DNA from: Armatimonadetes bacterium 55-13
GTDB lineage: Bacteria > Armatimonadota > Fimbriimonadia > Fimbriimonadales > Fimbriimonadaceae
Direction: 5' to 3'
Length of the DNA stretch: 64,000 bases
Assembly: GCA_001898035.1 (NCBI GenBank)
Contig: MKRX01000006.1
Location: 124,436 to 188,435, forward strand
Shown here: piece by piece, positions 1 to 9,476 of the stretch
Layout of the letters: every line of letters starts with the position of its first letter
Numbering within the stretch: position 1 is the stretch's first letter
Program-made: the position numbers and the translations under genes
Notes under the pieces: generated by a model
The model's database searches: none
Seen by the model: the letters and a program-made list of their open reading frames with translations, nothing else
Told to the model about the DNA's origin: nothing

Positions 1-1461
1 TTCGCCGTGCTGCTGCTAAGGGGCGTCCTAGGTTGGTTCGGCGCTCACCGCCTGCGAAGACAGGGGCAGCCCACAGACCTTGAAGCGCCTTTCCCCGTTC
101 GCATCCATCCGAAACTCAAAACCCCCATCGCCATTGATGGCCCTTCTCCCACCATCGTCCTGCCTGAAGGGGCTCTGGACTGGCCCGCAGATCGCCTAAA
201 CGCCGTCATCCGGCACGAATCCTCGCACCTTCGACGCCGTGACGGCCTCTGGCTCATGTTCAGCCAATTCCTCTGCGCCGCCCAATGGCCCAACCCCCTC
301 GTCTGGCTCGTCGACCACAAACTGCGACAAGACCTCGAATTCCTCTCCGATGACGAAGTCATCCTTCTCGGCACTTCTCCGGCCACCTATGCCCAAAGCA
401 TGCTGGACCTCGCCGCCCCCCGCAGATTGAAGCGGCTGACCGCCGCGTCTCCTTTTGCCAAGCGGAGCGGACTCAAGGCCCGCATCTCCGCCATCGTCGA
501 TTCCCAAAGGTCACGTGAACCCATGTCAAAAACCACTCTCGCCCTCCCCATCGTCGCCGCCCTCGGCGCCACCGCCTTCGTGGGCCTCAGCTTCGCCCAA
601 GGTAACAAAACCGTCGCCAATCCGACCTCCTGGGATCCCGATGTCAAATCAGGCAAGACCGTCCCTGCTTCGCCGAGCAACGGATACGTCGGCATCCTGA
701 AGGACGGCCGAAAGGTCTTCATCGACCAAATCTCGATGAAGACTGACAAAGGAGTCATCGCCTGGCGCCCCGATGGAACCATCATCCCAACTGACAAGAT
801 CGAGAAGGTTGGGTATCCAAAGTCGCTTCCCCCCACTTGCCGCGTCATCCTCCTTCGAGCCGAAAAATCGAAGGACAACGTTGAGCCAATGCTCAGCCTG
901 GGTTCTGGCCCCTATGACGGCCCAAACCGGCCTACGTCGCTAGGCTTTATGGGGGGCGGGCTGCTAAAGGACCGTGGCGACAACTTCAACCGAGCCGTCA
1001 GCTTCATCGATGTTCCCAAAGAAGACGGTTCAATTTCCTCTTTCACCATGAGTATCAACGATTCCCCATGGAAGAACGATGCCGTATATCAAAAGGAAGC
1101 CATCAGCTTCAACGCAGGCAAGATCGATGACATAAAGATCGAGATCGGCCCCGACCCTAAAGACTCGATCCGCAAGTCATGGCTCCAGAGCAACCCCGGT
1201 CCCGTGCTCAAACTCACTTGGACTCGACTGCCCCAGTTCGCACAAGACGATGTCAAGGTTCTGGCGGATGTGAAGAAGGGAGACGACACCATCTCCATCG
1301 TCGAACCAGAAGGCAATTACGGAGGCTACGGACCCGGTGACGCCATGCTCAACCGCTACTACATTCCCGCCAAAGATCCGAAAGAAGTCACGCTCATCCG
1401 TTTCTTCTCCCGAAACAACTTCGGCGTCGAGCTTCTCGACATTAAGCTGAAACCCAACTAG
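1..1461 (+). CDS. BlaR1-like M56 family metallopeptidase sensor, 5' truncated by the window
   Basis: The frame is open from base 1, so the N-terminal membrane segments lie outside the window. The zinc site HESSH (about nt 211-225), followed by a downstream Glu-rich helix (DLEFLSDDEV), is the M56 signature. A membrane span follows (LPIVAALGATAFVGLSFAQ). The remaining ~280 residues, from NGYVGILKDGRK onward, are extracytoplasmic and match no penicillin-binding domain I know; the same domain plan recurs in the gene at 1962. In BlaR1-type systems, sensing activates the protease, which inactivates the BlaI repressor. It ends at a strong terminator, so it is a separate transcription unit from the BlaI gene downstream. 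The family call is secure; the ligand is unknown. Confidence 0.85.
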   Translation, partial: FAVLLLRGVLGWFGAHRLRRQGQPTDLEAPFPVRIHPKLKTPIAIDGPSPTIVLPEGALDWPADRLNAVIRHESSHLRRRDGLWLMFSQFLCAAQWPNPLVWLVDHKLRQDLEFLSDDEVILLGTSPATYAQSMLDLAAPRRLKRLTAASPFAKRSGLKARISAIVDSQRSREPMSKTTLALPIVAALGATAFVGLSFAQGNKTVANPTSWDPDVKSGKTVPASPSNGYVGILKDGRKVFIDQISMKTDKGVIAWRPDGTIIPTDKIEKVGYPKSLPPTCRVILLRAEKSKDNVEPMLSLGSGPYDGPNRPTSLGFMGGGLLKDRGDNFNRAVSFIDVPKEDGSISSFTMSINDSPWKNDAVYQKEAISFNAGKIDDIKIEIGPDPKDSIRKSWLQSNPGPVLKLTWTRLPQFAQDDVKVLADVKKGDDTISIVEPEGNYGGYGPGDAMLNRYYIPAKDPKEVTLIRFFSRNNFGVELLDIKLKPN

Positions 1462-1477
1462 ACAAGAAAAAAAACTC

Positions 1478-1507
1478 GGGCTCCGGCATGCCCGGAGCCC
1501 ATTTTTT
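1478..1507 (+). terminator. Intrinsic terminator after the first M56 gene
   Basis: A 9-bp perfect stem, GGGCTCCGG / CCGGAGCCC, with a 5-base loop is followed by ATTTTTT. An A-run precedes the stem. Confidence 0.9.
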
Positions 1508-1524
1508 ATCCTGCTTTCAATTAA

Positions 1525-1573
1525 TGCGAAAATTTTCACACCAGAAATCCAAAAAGGTGTTAATATTTTCGCA
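1525..1573. promoter_or_regulatory. Probable BlaI operator/promoter region
   Basis: Two 18-base arms (1525-1542 and 1556-1573) form an inverted repeat matching at 16 of 18 positions, separated by 13 bases. Each arm begins TGCGAAAAT and ends ACACC. It sits 12 bp before the BlaI start. BlaI/MecI proteins bind dyads in their own promoters, so autoregulation is likely (inference). Confidence 0.7.
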
Positions 1574-1584
1574 GGAACCAGGAA

Positions 1585-1962
1585 ATGAGCTCCAAATACC
1601 TCAGCAAACGCGAACAGCAAATCATGGAAGTGGTCTATCGCCTCGGCGAAGTCACCGCCCTTCAAGTCACCGAGGCCCTTCCCGGCAACGCCACCAACTC
1701 CACCGTCCGAACCCTACTCCGAATCCTTGAGGAAAAGGGCCAACTCACCCACAAGACCGTGGACGGAAAGTTCGTCTATCAAGCCGCCCACGCCCCGGAT
1801 CGAGAAGGCAAATCCGCCCTGGGCAAGGTCGTAGACACCTTCTTCAAGGGCTCCGTCAGCCAAACCGTCGCCGCCCTTCTCGACGATCAAGACCAACTCA
1901 ACCCTGACGAGATCGCCGAACTCGAACGCCTGATCGCCAAGGCCAAACAGGAAGGTCGCTAA
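1585..1962 (+). CDS. BlaI/MecI/CopY-family transcriptional repressor
   Basis: At 125 aa it has the usual length. The N-terminal winged helix reads LSKREQQIMEVVYRLGEVTA, then TNSTVRTLLRILEEKGQLTH, which is the BlaI recognition region. The C-terminal half holds the dimerisation helices, where BlaR1-type proteases cleave. It is preceded by AGGAACCAGGAA and the inverted-repeat operator. Its TAA stop shares one base with the ATG of the downstream M56 gene, so repressor and sensor are co-translated. The most likely job is to repress this pair until the M56 partner is activated. The regulated process cannot be read from the locus. Confidence 0.93.
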   Translation: MSSKYLSKREQQIMEVVYRLGEVTALQVTEALPGNATNSTVRTLLRILEEKGQLTHKTVDGKFVYQAAHAPDREGKSALGKVVDTFFKGSVSQTVAALLDDQDQLNPDEIAELERLIAKAKQEGR

Positions 1963-3725
1963 TGCTCGAAACAACCCACGCCTGGCTCACCGCCATCTTC
2001 CTCCCCTCCCTCACCGTCGCCACCGCGGGGGTCGTCCTCCAAACCCTTACTCGTAAGTCATCCGCCGCCACCCGCCACACGCTGTCCATCGCCACCCTTG
2101 GCGCCCTTGCCATCGTCGCCGCCGCCCCCTTCATCCCCGTCCGCTGGACGCCTCCGACCGAAGTCCAACCCTATATCCCGCCCCCCATCACCCTAAAGGA
2201 AGCCTCGCCCGCTATCACCACCGCCCCGGCAACCCAAGAGCTACCACCAACCCCAGATCCCATCGACTGGCTCCCCATCGTCTACCTTGCCGTCACCGGG
2301 ACCTTGCTGATCAAAGGAGGAGCTTCCGCTGCTATGGCCACCCGCCTCAAGAAGTCTTCAAGCCCAACCGATCTCCCAGCCCCCTATCCGGTTCGCTCAT
2401 CCTCCAAGATCGAAGTCCCCCTCGCCATCGGAGGCTTTCGCCCCTACATCCTCGTCCCCGAGACCTACGCCACCTGGCCCGCCAACCACCTCGCCGCCGT
2501 CCTCCACCACGAGTCCGCCCACCTCAAGAACCGGGACTGGATCTGGCAATCTCTGTCCGCCCTCACCTGCGCCATCCAGTGGTTCAACCCGTTCGCCTGG
2601 CAACTCCACCGATCCCTTCGCGCCAACATCGAGAAACTCGCCGATGATGCCGTCCTCCTCAACGGCATCCCCGCCAGCGACTACGCAACCGCCCTCATCG
2701 CCTTTTCCCGAAAGCCCCAACTCGTCATCACCGGAGCTCTCGGCTCCCCCATCTCCAGATCCCAAGGCATCAAGAGTCGTCTCATGTCCATCCTCAGCCC
2801 CCACCAACCCCGAAAGCAATCCTCCACCGCCCGCGTCCTCGCCATCACCGCCGCCGTCACCCTCGCCGTCGCCGTCCTCGCCGCCGCCCACCCGTCCGAA
2901 TTCGCCTTCGATAATTCCCCCCAAGAAAACCTCAAGAGCTCGATTCCCGCCAGCCGAGCAAACGGATACGTCGCAACCCTCCAAGACGGCCGCAAGCTCG
3001 AAGTCCTCCAACTCTCCTCCCGAGACAACCGAGGCGGAACCATGAGTTGGAAGCCCGACGGAACACCCATTTCCCCATCCAAGGCCGTCAAACTCCCCAC
3101 CCTTCCCGGCAAACCCTGGGTCCGAGCCATGCTCATTCGCTACGAGGCAAAGAAGGGCACAACCCCCTTCGATCTACTCGTCTTCCAAAAGCCCACAGAT
3201 GAAAAGGGATCCTTCCACTTCAACTATTCCGCAGGCAAACTCCTAGACATCCGCAACGGCTACCGCTACGGAATCCTCTACTTCGGCCTTTCAAACGCCA
3301 CATCGGAAGCCTCATTTAACGTTCATGTGGATGACTTCGAACAGACCCCAGTTTTTGAGTGGAATGCCAACGGTGAAACCAAGGTTCACAAACCATGGAT
3401 CAAGGACTTTAAGATAGAAAAAGTCCGCGGCGACCAGATCAAGGGCGAAGACCGCTTCTACATTCGCAATCCAAAAGACGCCGACAAACAAACCTTCCTT
3501 CGGATTAGCTACACGCAAGAATTCCCGAGGGACTACGTCCTCATCGACAACACCGTCACCGGAGACAAATCGATCATGAATCCCAACTTCATCATCCGCG
3601 TCCTCACCAGCCCCTCCCAACGAGTGATGTACTTAAGAAGTGAAGACATCAAGGGCTACTTGATAACCGGCAGCCCACGCCTGAGCTGCTCCCTTGATCA
3701 GGTCAGATTGGTCCCAAACAAGTAA
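1962..3725 (+). CDS. BlaR1-like M56 family metallopeptidase sensor
   Basis: This 587-aa membrane protein starts at the TAATG overlap with blaI. Two N-terminal spans, a third around residue 105-120 and a zinc motif HHESAHLKNRDW near residue 185 form the M56 peptidase; a fourth span (VLAITAAVTLAVAVLAAAH, around 290) leads to a ~290-residue extracytoplasmic region beginning NGYVATLQDGRKLEVLQLSS. That region parallels the one in the upstream M56 gene, so the two are paralogues sharing an uncharacterised sensor-like domain in place of the BlaR1 penicillin-binding domain. With BlaI it forms a two-gene signalling unit. The stimulus is unknown. Confidence 0.9.
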   Translation: MLETTHAWLTAIFLPSLTVATAGVVLQTLTRKSSAATRHTLSIATLGALAIVAAAPFIPVRWTPPTEVQPYIPPPITLKEASPAITTAPATQELPPTPDPIDWLPIVYLAVTGTLLIKGGASAAMATRLKKSSSPTDLPAPYPVRSSSKIEVPLAIGGFRPYILVPETYATWPANHLAAVLHHESAHLKNRDWIWQSLSALTCAIQWFNPFAWQLHRSLRANIEKLADDAVLLNGIPASDYATALIAFSRKPQLVITGALGSPISRSQGIKSRLMSILSPHQPRKQSSTARVLAITAAVTLAVAVLAAAHPSEFAFDNSPQENLKSSIPASRANGYVATLQDGRKLEVLQLSSRDNRGGTMSWKPDGTPISPSKAVKLPTLPGKPWVRAMLIRYEAKKGTTPFDLLVFQKPTDEKGSFHFNYSAGKLLDIRNGYRYGILYFGLSNATSEASFNVHVDDFEQTPVFEWNANGETKVHKPWIKDFKIEKVRGDQIKGEDRFYIRNPKDADKQTFLRISYTQEFPRDYVLIDNTVTGDKSIMNPNFIIRVLTSPSQRVMYLRSEDIKGYLITGSPRLSCSLDQVRLVPNK

Positions 3726-3761
3726 AAACAAACTCTGAATCCTCCACGTAGAACAGGAGGA

Positions 3762-3838
3762 AAGGAGATTGTCTCTCAGCCAACGCCTCTCCAACCCAGG
3801 GAGGCGTTTTTTCGTCGATTCCTCCCGACAATCTCCTT
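3762..3838. repeat. 12-bp inverted repeat enclosing a terminator
   Basis: AAGGAGATTGTC (3762-3773) and GACAATCTCCTT (3827-3838) are perfectly complementary. They flank the terminator at 3782-3812, and the right arm ends about 40 bases before uvrA. They could form a long-range stem or serve as a binding dyad. Confidence 0.6.
3782..3812 (+). terminator. Intrinsic terminator of the blaI-M56 unit
   Basis: Stem AACGCCTC / GAGGCGTT with an 11-base loop, followed by a run of T residues. Confidence 0.85.
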
Positions 3839-3875
3839 AAAAACGCATTTAACTTTGTCTACTAATTCATGTAAA

Positions 3876-6839
3876 ATGAACCTCATGTCGCAGGGCAAGA
3901 TTGTCGTCGTCGGTGCGCGCGAGAACAACCTAAAGAACGTCACGGTCGAAATTCCCCGTGACCAACTTGTCGTCGTCACCGGCCTCTCCGGCTCCGGAAA
4001 GTCCAGCCTCGCCTTCGACACCATCTATGCCGAAGGCCAACGACGCTACGTCGAATCCCTCAGCGCCTACGCCCGACAGTTCTTGGGTCAAATGGATAAG
4101 CCCGATGTGGACCACATCGACGGCCTCTCCCCCGCCATCTCCATCGACCAAAAGAGCGCATCCAAGAACCCTCGCTCCACCGTCGGCACCGTCACCGAGA
4201 TTTACGACTACCTTCGACTTCTCTACGCCCGCGTCGGCACCCCCTATTGCCCCAACGGCCACGGCCCCATCGAACGCCAATCCACCGACCAAATCGTCGA
4301 TGCCGCCAAGACCCTCCCCGAGGGCACCAAACTCCAAATTCTCGCCCCCCTCGTCCGCGGTCGAAAGGGTGAATACAAGAGCGTCCTCCAAGACATCAAC
4401 AAAGCCGGCTACGTTCGCGTCCGCGTGGATGGCGAGATGTACGAAGTCACCGATGACATTCCGATGGACCGCTACAAGCAGCACACCATCGAGGTCGTCG
4501 TCGATCGAATCGTCATCAAAGAAGGCATCGAACGCCGACTGACCGACTCCATCGAAGCCGCCCTCAAGATGGGAAGCGGTCTCGTCACCCTCAGCTCCCA
4601 GGAACCCGACGAAAAGGAAGCCAAGGACGTTCTCTTCTCCGAGAGCTACTCGTGCCCCGAATGCGGATTCTCCATGCCAGAGTTGGAACCCCGCATGTTT
4701 TCCTTCAACTCGCCCTTCGGCGCCTGCACCGAGTGCACCGGCCTCGGCACCAAAACCGAGTTCGATATCGACCTCGTCTGCCCCGATTTCTCCAAACCCC
4801 TCCGAGACGGCGCCATCGTCCCCTTCGTCTATAAGTCCGGCGAAGTCAAAGACTGGTGGCCAGAGATGCTGGACGGCGTCGGCCTCGCCTGCGGCTTCGA
4901 TTCCAGCCTCCCCGTCAACCAAGTTCCGGAAGAAGGCTTAAAGGCCGTTTGGTACGGCCTGGAGTCCCCCATCACCGTCGTCATGCACTACGGCAAGTCG
5001 GAGCGCAAGTTCCAAACCCAGTGGGACGGCGTCCTCGCCGCCCTCCGTAAGCGCTACGACAACACCGAGAGCGATTGGGTCAAAAACGACTTGGAACAGT
5101 ACATGTCCACCAAGCCGTGCCCCGTCTGCCACGGTCGCCGACTCAAGCCAGAATCCCTCAACGTCCGGATCGCCGATCACGACGTCAGCCAAGTCGCGAA
5201 CATGTCCGTGGACGATTCCCACGCCTTCTTCGCCAACCTCAATAGCAAACTAAACACCCGCCAACTCATCATCGGCGAGCGCGTCGTGAAGGAGATCCTA
5301 GAGCGCCTCCGCTTCCTTGAGGACGTGGGCCTCGGCTACCTCACCCTCGACCGAAACGCTCGAACCCTCGCCGGGGGAGAAGCCCAACGCATCCGCCTCG
5401 CCACCCAAATCGGTTCCGGCCTCATGGGCTGTCTCTACATCCTGGATGAACCCTCCATCGGGCTCCACCAGCGAGACAACCGCAAACTTATCGAAACCCT
5501 TACCCGCCTGAGGAACCTCGGCAACACCGTCCTCGTCGTCGAACACGACGAAGAAACCATGCTCGCCGCTGACTACCTCCTCGAACTCGGCCCCGGCGCC
5601 GGTGAACACGGCGGAGAAGTCGTCGCCCACGGCACCGTAGACCAGTTCCTCAAATCCAACTGCGTCACCGCCCAGTACCTCAATGGCTCGCGAGCCATCG
5701 AGATCCCCACCGAGCGCCGAGAGCAAAACGGAAAGGGGCACATCAAACTGCGTGGTGCCCGAGGCAATAACCTCAGGAACGTCGATGTCGATATCCCCAT
5801 GGGAATGTTCGTCTGCGTCACCGGCGTCTCCGGGAGCGGAAAATCCACCCTCATCCAAGACACCGTCTTCCCCCGCATGATGTTCGAGCTCCACGGCACC
5901 CGCACCGTCTGGGAGCCCCACGATGCCCTCGAAGGACTCGATAACTTCGATAAGGTCATCGACATCGATCAGTCCCCCATCGGTCGCACCCCCCGCTCCA
6001 ACCCCGCCACCTACACCGGCACGTTCGACATGATCCGCGAACTCTTCGCCATGACCCAAGACGCCAAGATCCGCGGCTACAAGAACGGCCGCTTCAGCTT
6101 CAACGTCAAGGGCGGCCGCTGCGAAGCGTGCAAAGGCGACGGCATCATCAAGATCGAGATGCACTTCCTCCCGGACGTCTACGTACCCTGCGAAGTCTGC
6201 AAAGGCAAACGATATAACCGAGAAACTCTCGAAGTCAAATACAAAGGCAAGAACATCAGCGAAGTCCTCGAAATGACCATCGACGAGGCCTGTGACTTCT
6301 TCAAACCCATCCCCAAGATCTACCGAAAGCTAGAAACTCTTCAGCAGGTCGGTCTCGGCTACGTTCGCATGGGCCAACCCGCCACCACCCTCTCCGGCGG
6401 AGAAGCTCAACGCATCAAACTCGCCGCCGAACTCAGCAAGCGCTCCACCGGCCGCACCGTCTACATACTGGACGAGCCCACCACCGGCCTCCACTTCGAA
6501 GACGTCAAACGCCTCCTCGCCGTCCTTCATAAGCTGGTCGAGCAGGGCAACTCCATGATCGTCATCGAGCACAACCTGGACGTGATCAAAACCGCCGACT
6601 GGCTCATCGACATGGGTCCCGAGGGAGGCTCCGGAGGCGGAACCGTCGTCGGCGTCGGCACCCCCGAAGACCTCGCCCAAAACCCCCGCTCCCACACCGG
6701 CAAGTTCCTCAAAGAAATATTCGACCGCGTCAAGCACCCCTACGAACGCCCCCAAACCGCCATTCTCATGGCTGCCGAAGAGAGGAATGGGTACGCCAGC
6801 GGAAAAGCGAAGAAAAAAGTCGCCGCGAAGAAAGACTAG
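3876..6839 (+). CDS. uvrA: UvrABC system protein A, excinuclease ATPase
   Basis: UvrA recognises DNA damage and loads UvrB in nucleotide excision repair. The protein has two ABC ATPase halves: Walker [10 protein letters not shown] near the N terminus and GVSGSGKST in the second half; signatures [12 protein letters not shown] and [12 protein letters not shown]; Walker [12 protein letters not shown] and [11 protein letters not shown]. Cysteine pairs CPECGF...CTEC and CEAC...CEVC mark the zinc modules. The start is taken at ATG 3876; ATG 3885 is equally possible, and an upstream TTG (3855) is less likely. No clear Shine-Dalgarno sequence is visible. At about 987 aa it is slightly longer than usual because of a Lys-rich C-terminal tail. 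Codons are strongly C-ending, like the neighbouring left-half genes. Confidence 0.97.
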   Translation: MNLMSQGKIVVVGARENNLKNVTVEIPRDQLVVVTGLSGSGKSSLAFDTIYAEGQRRYVESLSAYARQFLGQMDKPDVDHIDGLSPAISIDQKSASKNPRSTVGTVTEIYDYLRLLYARVGTPYCPNGHGPIERQSTDQIVDAAKTLPEGTKLQILAPLVRGRKGEYKSVLQDINKAGYVRVRVDGEMYEVTDDIPMDRYKQHTIEVVVDRIVIKEGIERRLTDSIEAALKMGSGLVTLSSQEPDEKEAKDVLFSESYSCPECGFSMPELEPRMFSFNSPFGACTECTGLGTKTEFDIDLVCPDFSKPLRDGAIVPFVYKSGEVKDWWPEMLDGVGLACGFDSSLPVNQVPEEGLKAVWYGLESPITVVMHYGKSERKFQTQWDGVLAALRKRYDNTESDWVKNDLEQYMSTKPCPVCHGRRLKPESLNVRIADHDVSQVANMSVDDSHAFFANLNSKLNTRQLIIGERVVKEILERLRFLEDVGLGYLTLDRNARTLAGGEAQRIRLATQIGSGLMGCLYILDEPSIGLHQRDNRKLIETLTRLRNLGNTVLVVEHDEETMLAADYLLELGPGAGEHGGEVVAHGTVDQFLKSNCVTAQYLNGSRAIEIPTERREQNGKGHIKLRGARGNNLRNVDVDIPMGMFVCVTGVSGSGKSTLIQDTVFPRMMFELHGTRTVWEPHDALEGLDNFDKVIDIDQSPIGRTPRSNPATYTGTFDMIRELFAMTQDAKIRGYKNGRFSFNVKGGRCEACKGDGIIKIEMHFLPDVYVPCEVCKGKRYNRETLEVKYKGKNISEVLEMTIDEACDFFKPIPKIYRKLETLQQVGLGYVRMGQPATTLSGGEAQRIKLAAELSKRSTGRTVYILDEPTTGLHFEDVKRLLAVLHKLVEQGNSMIVIEHNLDVIKTADWLIDMGPEGGSGGGTVVGVGTPEDLAQNPRSHTGKFLKEIFDRVKHPYERPQTAILMAAEERNGYASGKAKKKVAAKKD

Positions 6840-6982
6840 TCGATCCTTCCTGCCGAACCATTCTTTTCCGAGTTAACAAGAGCGAAACATACGGGTAATT
6901 CAGGTTCAAATCCCCGTAATTTCACGTAATCGTATCGGGCAATATCCAAATCACCTCGGGCGGGAAGAACCTGGGCCTTGCT

Positions 6983-7020
6983 GTCAGTTGCGCAATATTC
7001 TTCGCCATTGCGCAACTGAC
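6983..7020. repeat. 14-bp perfect stem-loop upstream of the GGDEF-EAL gene
   Basis: GTCAGTTGCGCAAT (6983-6996) and ATTGCGCAACTGAC (7007-7020) are exactly complementary, with a 10-base spacer. No T-run follows, so it is not a standard terminator. It sits 46 bases before the start codon of the diguanylate cyclase/phosphodiesterase gene. The rest of 6840-7066 shows no gene. Confidence 0.75.
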
Positions 7021-7066
7021 GTTCGTGGAAATAAACCTTTGACCGCACCGCAAGGGGGCGAGCGAA

Positions 7067-9445
7067 ATGTTCGCCCCGGAGCGGAAGTTTCTTCGCAAAG
7101 CACCGGCAGAGGAGTCTTGCTTGAACCTGACCCCACCTAACCCTACAGCATCTCAAAATAGGAAACGGACTGCCGGTGGCCTCTTTCTGGTCCTCGTTTC
7201 CATCGGCATGGCTTCGGCCGTGCTCCTGGGTCTCCTCGGCCTCATGGCAAATTCCCGACAAAAGGCCAACACTCGGTCGATGCTCGCGGAACTACGATCC
7301 ACGGTCTTCGAAATCGCCAAACTTGAGTGGTCATGCTTGAATATTCCCCAGACCGCATCCCCTCAAGCGTCCCAGGTCAATGAGCTCTCAAAGCAAGCGG
7401 AGCGACAAACTCAAGAGATCATCGCCCAAGGAATGGGCGCTCCTCAATTTGAAAGACTCCAATCCTTAAAGTCCGACTACCTGAATGGCGTCGATCTGGA
7501 ACTCTCGTTGCTTGAAGAAGGAAACCCAAGGGCCGCGCTCCGGCAGCAGTCTCAAGCCACAGAACCCAAATTCAGAGCCTTGGTTGCCCAGATCGATCGC
7601 GAAATCGGCCACGCCCAATCCGCCGAAGAACAATCGCAATCCTTGGCCGTGTGGGGGAGCGCCTGCCTCCTCATCGTTGCTGGCCTCGCCCTCGGCTTGC
7701 TCTTCATCCGATTCATCGGCGCCGACCGACGTCAAACTCGAAACGAGGCAAAGGAAGAATTTGAATCGGCAACCGAACGTCGGTTGAGCCTTCTTCTCAA
7801 TCACGCTTCGGACGCCATCCTGGTCGCCAATTGCCACGGCAAGGTGATCTATTCAACGGACTCCTTCGCTCGCATCGCCTCCATCGGGGAATCCGTCTAC
7901 GAGGTGGTCCATCCAGAAGATGCTCCAGACTTCAATGTCGCATTCGCTAAAGCCGAAGAGGGTGCCGCTACCGTTGACGTGGAAGTGAGAGTACGCGGTC
8001 GGGACTGCAAGTACCGCCCCCACGCCTTGACCCTCGTAAACCACCTCGACGTACCATCGATCCGGGGAATCCAGATCACCTACCGAAACATCAGCGAACG
8101 CAGAGCGTTCGAAGAGGCCATGTCGCATCGTGACCTACACGATGCACTCACCGGACTCCCAAATCGGGCCCTATTTCTGAGCCGTCTCGAGCATTCCCTC
8201 GGGAGAAACCGACGCGCTGGCTCCCTTCTCGCCGTCCTCGTCCTCGATATCGACAATTTCAAGGTCATCAATGACGGCCTGGGCCACGCCTCCGGCGACA
8301 AAGTCTTGATCGAGGCTGGAAATCGAATCGTTTCTACAATTCGGCAGGGCGATACCGTCGCCCGCTTCGGCGGTGACGAATTCACCGTCCTTCTTGAAAA
8401 CGTCCAGACTCCTGCCGACGCCTACCGAATTGCTCAAAGGATTCTTGCCGCGTTCACCCCGGTCTTCGTCATAGAAGACCGAAGTGTTTTCGTGGGCTGT
8501 AGTCTCGGTATTGCCCTCAGCACGCGTTCAAAAGACGACTCCGCCACACTCCTTCGAGATGCCGATGCGGCGATGTCGAACGCCAAGCTAAACGGCAAGT
8601 CACGTATCGTCCTATTCCAGAACTCGATGCAGGAGCATGCCCTAGAGCGCCTGGAACTGGAAAACGACCTCCGACAAGCGATCGAGCTCGATCATCTGGA
8701 TCTTCAATATCAACCCATTGTCGATCTCAAATCCCAGAACATCGTCGAGATGGAAGCATTGGCCCGCTGGACTCATCCCACCCGCGGCGCCCTGCCACCC
8801 ATGAAGTTCATCCCTATTGCCGAGGAGTCGGGACTCATCGTGCCTCTGGGAGAATGGGTTCTCCGACATGCCTGTACTCAAGCCGTTCAGTGGATCGAAG
8901 AAGGGATCGCCGCACCAGACCTCATCGTTTGCGTTAACGTCTCCAGTCGCCAACTTGCCCAACCAAACTTCACTCACCTCGTCGCCGGAATCCTCAAGGA
9001 GACGGCTCTGCCCGCTCAAAACCTGAAGTTAGAAATCACCGAGAGCACCATGGTGCTGGACTCAGAGTCCACCATCGCCCAGCTCTACGGACTCAGCGAT
9101 CTGGGAATAAAGATCGCCGTCGATGACTTCGGAACCGGCTATTCCACCATGTCTTACTTGAACAGCCTTCCCGTGAACACGCTAAAAGTAGACGCAAGTT
9201 TTGTTTCTCGATTAGGGGGGGAAGGACAAGCCGAGGCTATAGTCCAGGCCATCATCGCCCTGGCCCAGTCGCTCAACCTGGAGGTCACAAGCGAGGGCAT
9301 CGAGACTGAATTGCAGGCTGACTGGCTCCGTGAGATGGGCTCCGACTTGGGTCAAGGCTTCCTCTTTTCGCGCCCGCTGAACATCAATGAAGCCAAACTG
9401 GCGCTCCTAAAAGCAAGAAAGGGCAATCAAGCAGAAGCCGCTTGA
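7067..9445 (+). CDS. Membrane GGDEF-EAL protein with PAS domain (c-di-GMP turnover)
   Basis: The 792-aa protein has a membrane span near residues 30-55, a ~130-residue extracytoplasmic helical sensor, a second span near 205-225, a PAS-like region (about 250-345), a GGDEF domain with intact ARFGGDEFTVLL, and an EAL domain with EMEALARW, NVSSRQL, EITES, DDFGTGYS and TSEGIE. Key residues for both diguanylate cyclase and c-di-GMP phosphodiesterase activity are present, so either or both may work. An AAGGGGG Shine-Dalgarno lies 8 bases before ATG 7067. It is monocistronic, ending in a hairpin that overlaps its stop codon, and is a plausible regulator of motility or surface attachment. Confidence 0.93.
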   Translation: MFAPERKFLRKAPAEESCLNLTPPNPTASQNRKRTAGGLFLVLVSIGMASAVLLGLLGLMANSRQKANTRSMLAELRSTVFEIAKLEWSCLNIPQTASPQASQVNELSKQAERQTQEIIAQGMGAPQFERLQSLKSDYLNGVDLELSLLEEGNPRAALRQQSQATEPKFRALVAQIDREIGHAQSAEEQSQSLAVWGSACLLIVAGLALGLLFIRFIGADRRQTRNEAKEEFESATERRLSLLLNHASDAILVANCHGKVIYSTDSFARIASIGESVYEVVHPEDAPDFNVAFAKAEEGAATVDVEVRVRGRDCKYRPHALTLVNHLDVPSIRGIQITYRNISERRAFEEAMSHRDLHDALTGLPNRALFLSRLEHSLGRNRRAGSLLAVLVLDIDNFKVINDGLGHASGDKVLIEAGNRIVSTIRQGDTVARFGGDEFTVLLENVQTPADAYRIAQRILAAFTPVFVIEDRSVFVGCSLGIALSTRSKDDSATLLRDADAAMSNAKLNGKSRIVLFQNSMQEHALERLELENDLRQAIELDHLDLQYQPIVDLKSQNIVEMEALARWTHPTRGALPPMKFIPIAEESGLIVPLGEWVLRHACTQAVQWIEEGIAAPDLIVCVNVSSRQLAQPNFTHLVAGILKETALPAQNLKLEITESTMVLDSESTIAQLYGLSDLGIKIAVDDFGTGYSTMSYLNSLPVNTLKVDASFVSRLGGEGQAEAIVQAIIALAQSLNLEVTSEGIETELQADWLREMGSDLGQGFLFSRPLNINEAKLALLKARKGNQAEAA

Positions 9446-9450
9446 TTGCC
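9422..9450 (+). terminator. Hairpin overlapping the end of the GGDEF-EAL gene
   Basis: GGCAATCAAGC (9422-9432) pairs perfectly with GCTTGATTGCC (9440-9450) across a 7-base loop. The stop codon lies in the right arm. No strong U-tract follows, so it is a likely but not textbook terminator, shared with the convergent gene. Confidence 0.6.
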
Positions 9451-9476
9451 AGGTAAGCGCTAGAAAGAGAGCGAAC

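Noticed and set aside
3930-4922. 330-codon minus-strand open frame inside uvrA
   Set aside because: Antisense of a highly conserved gene, Gly/Asp/Val-rich with no domain.
6880-6935. GGTTCAAATCC resembles a tRNA T-loop after uvrA
   Set aside because: No acceptor, D or anticodon arms fold around it; ACGGG/CCCGT forms only a weak hairpin.
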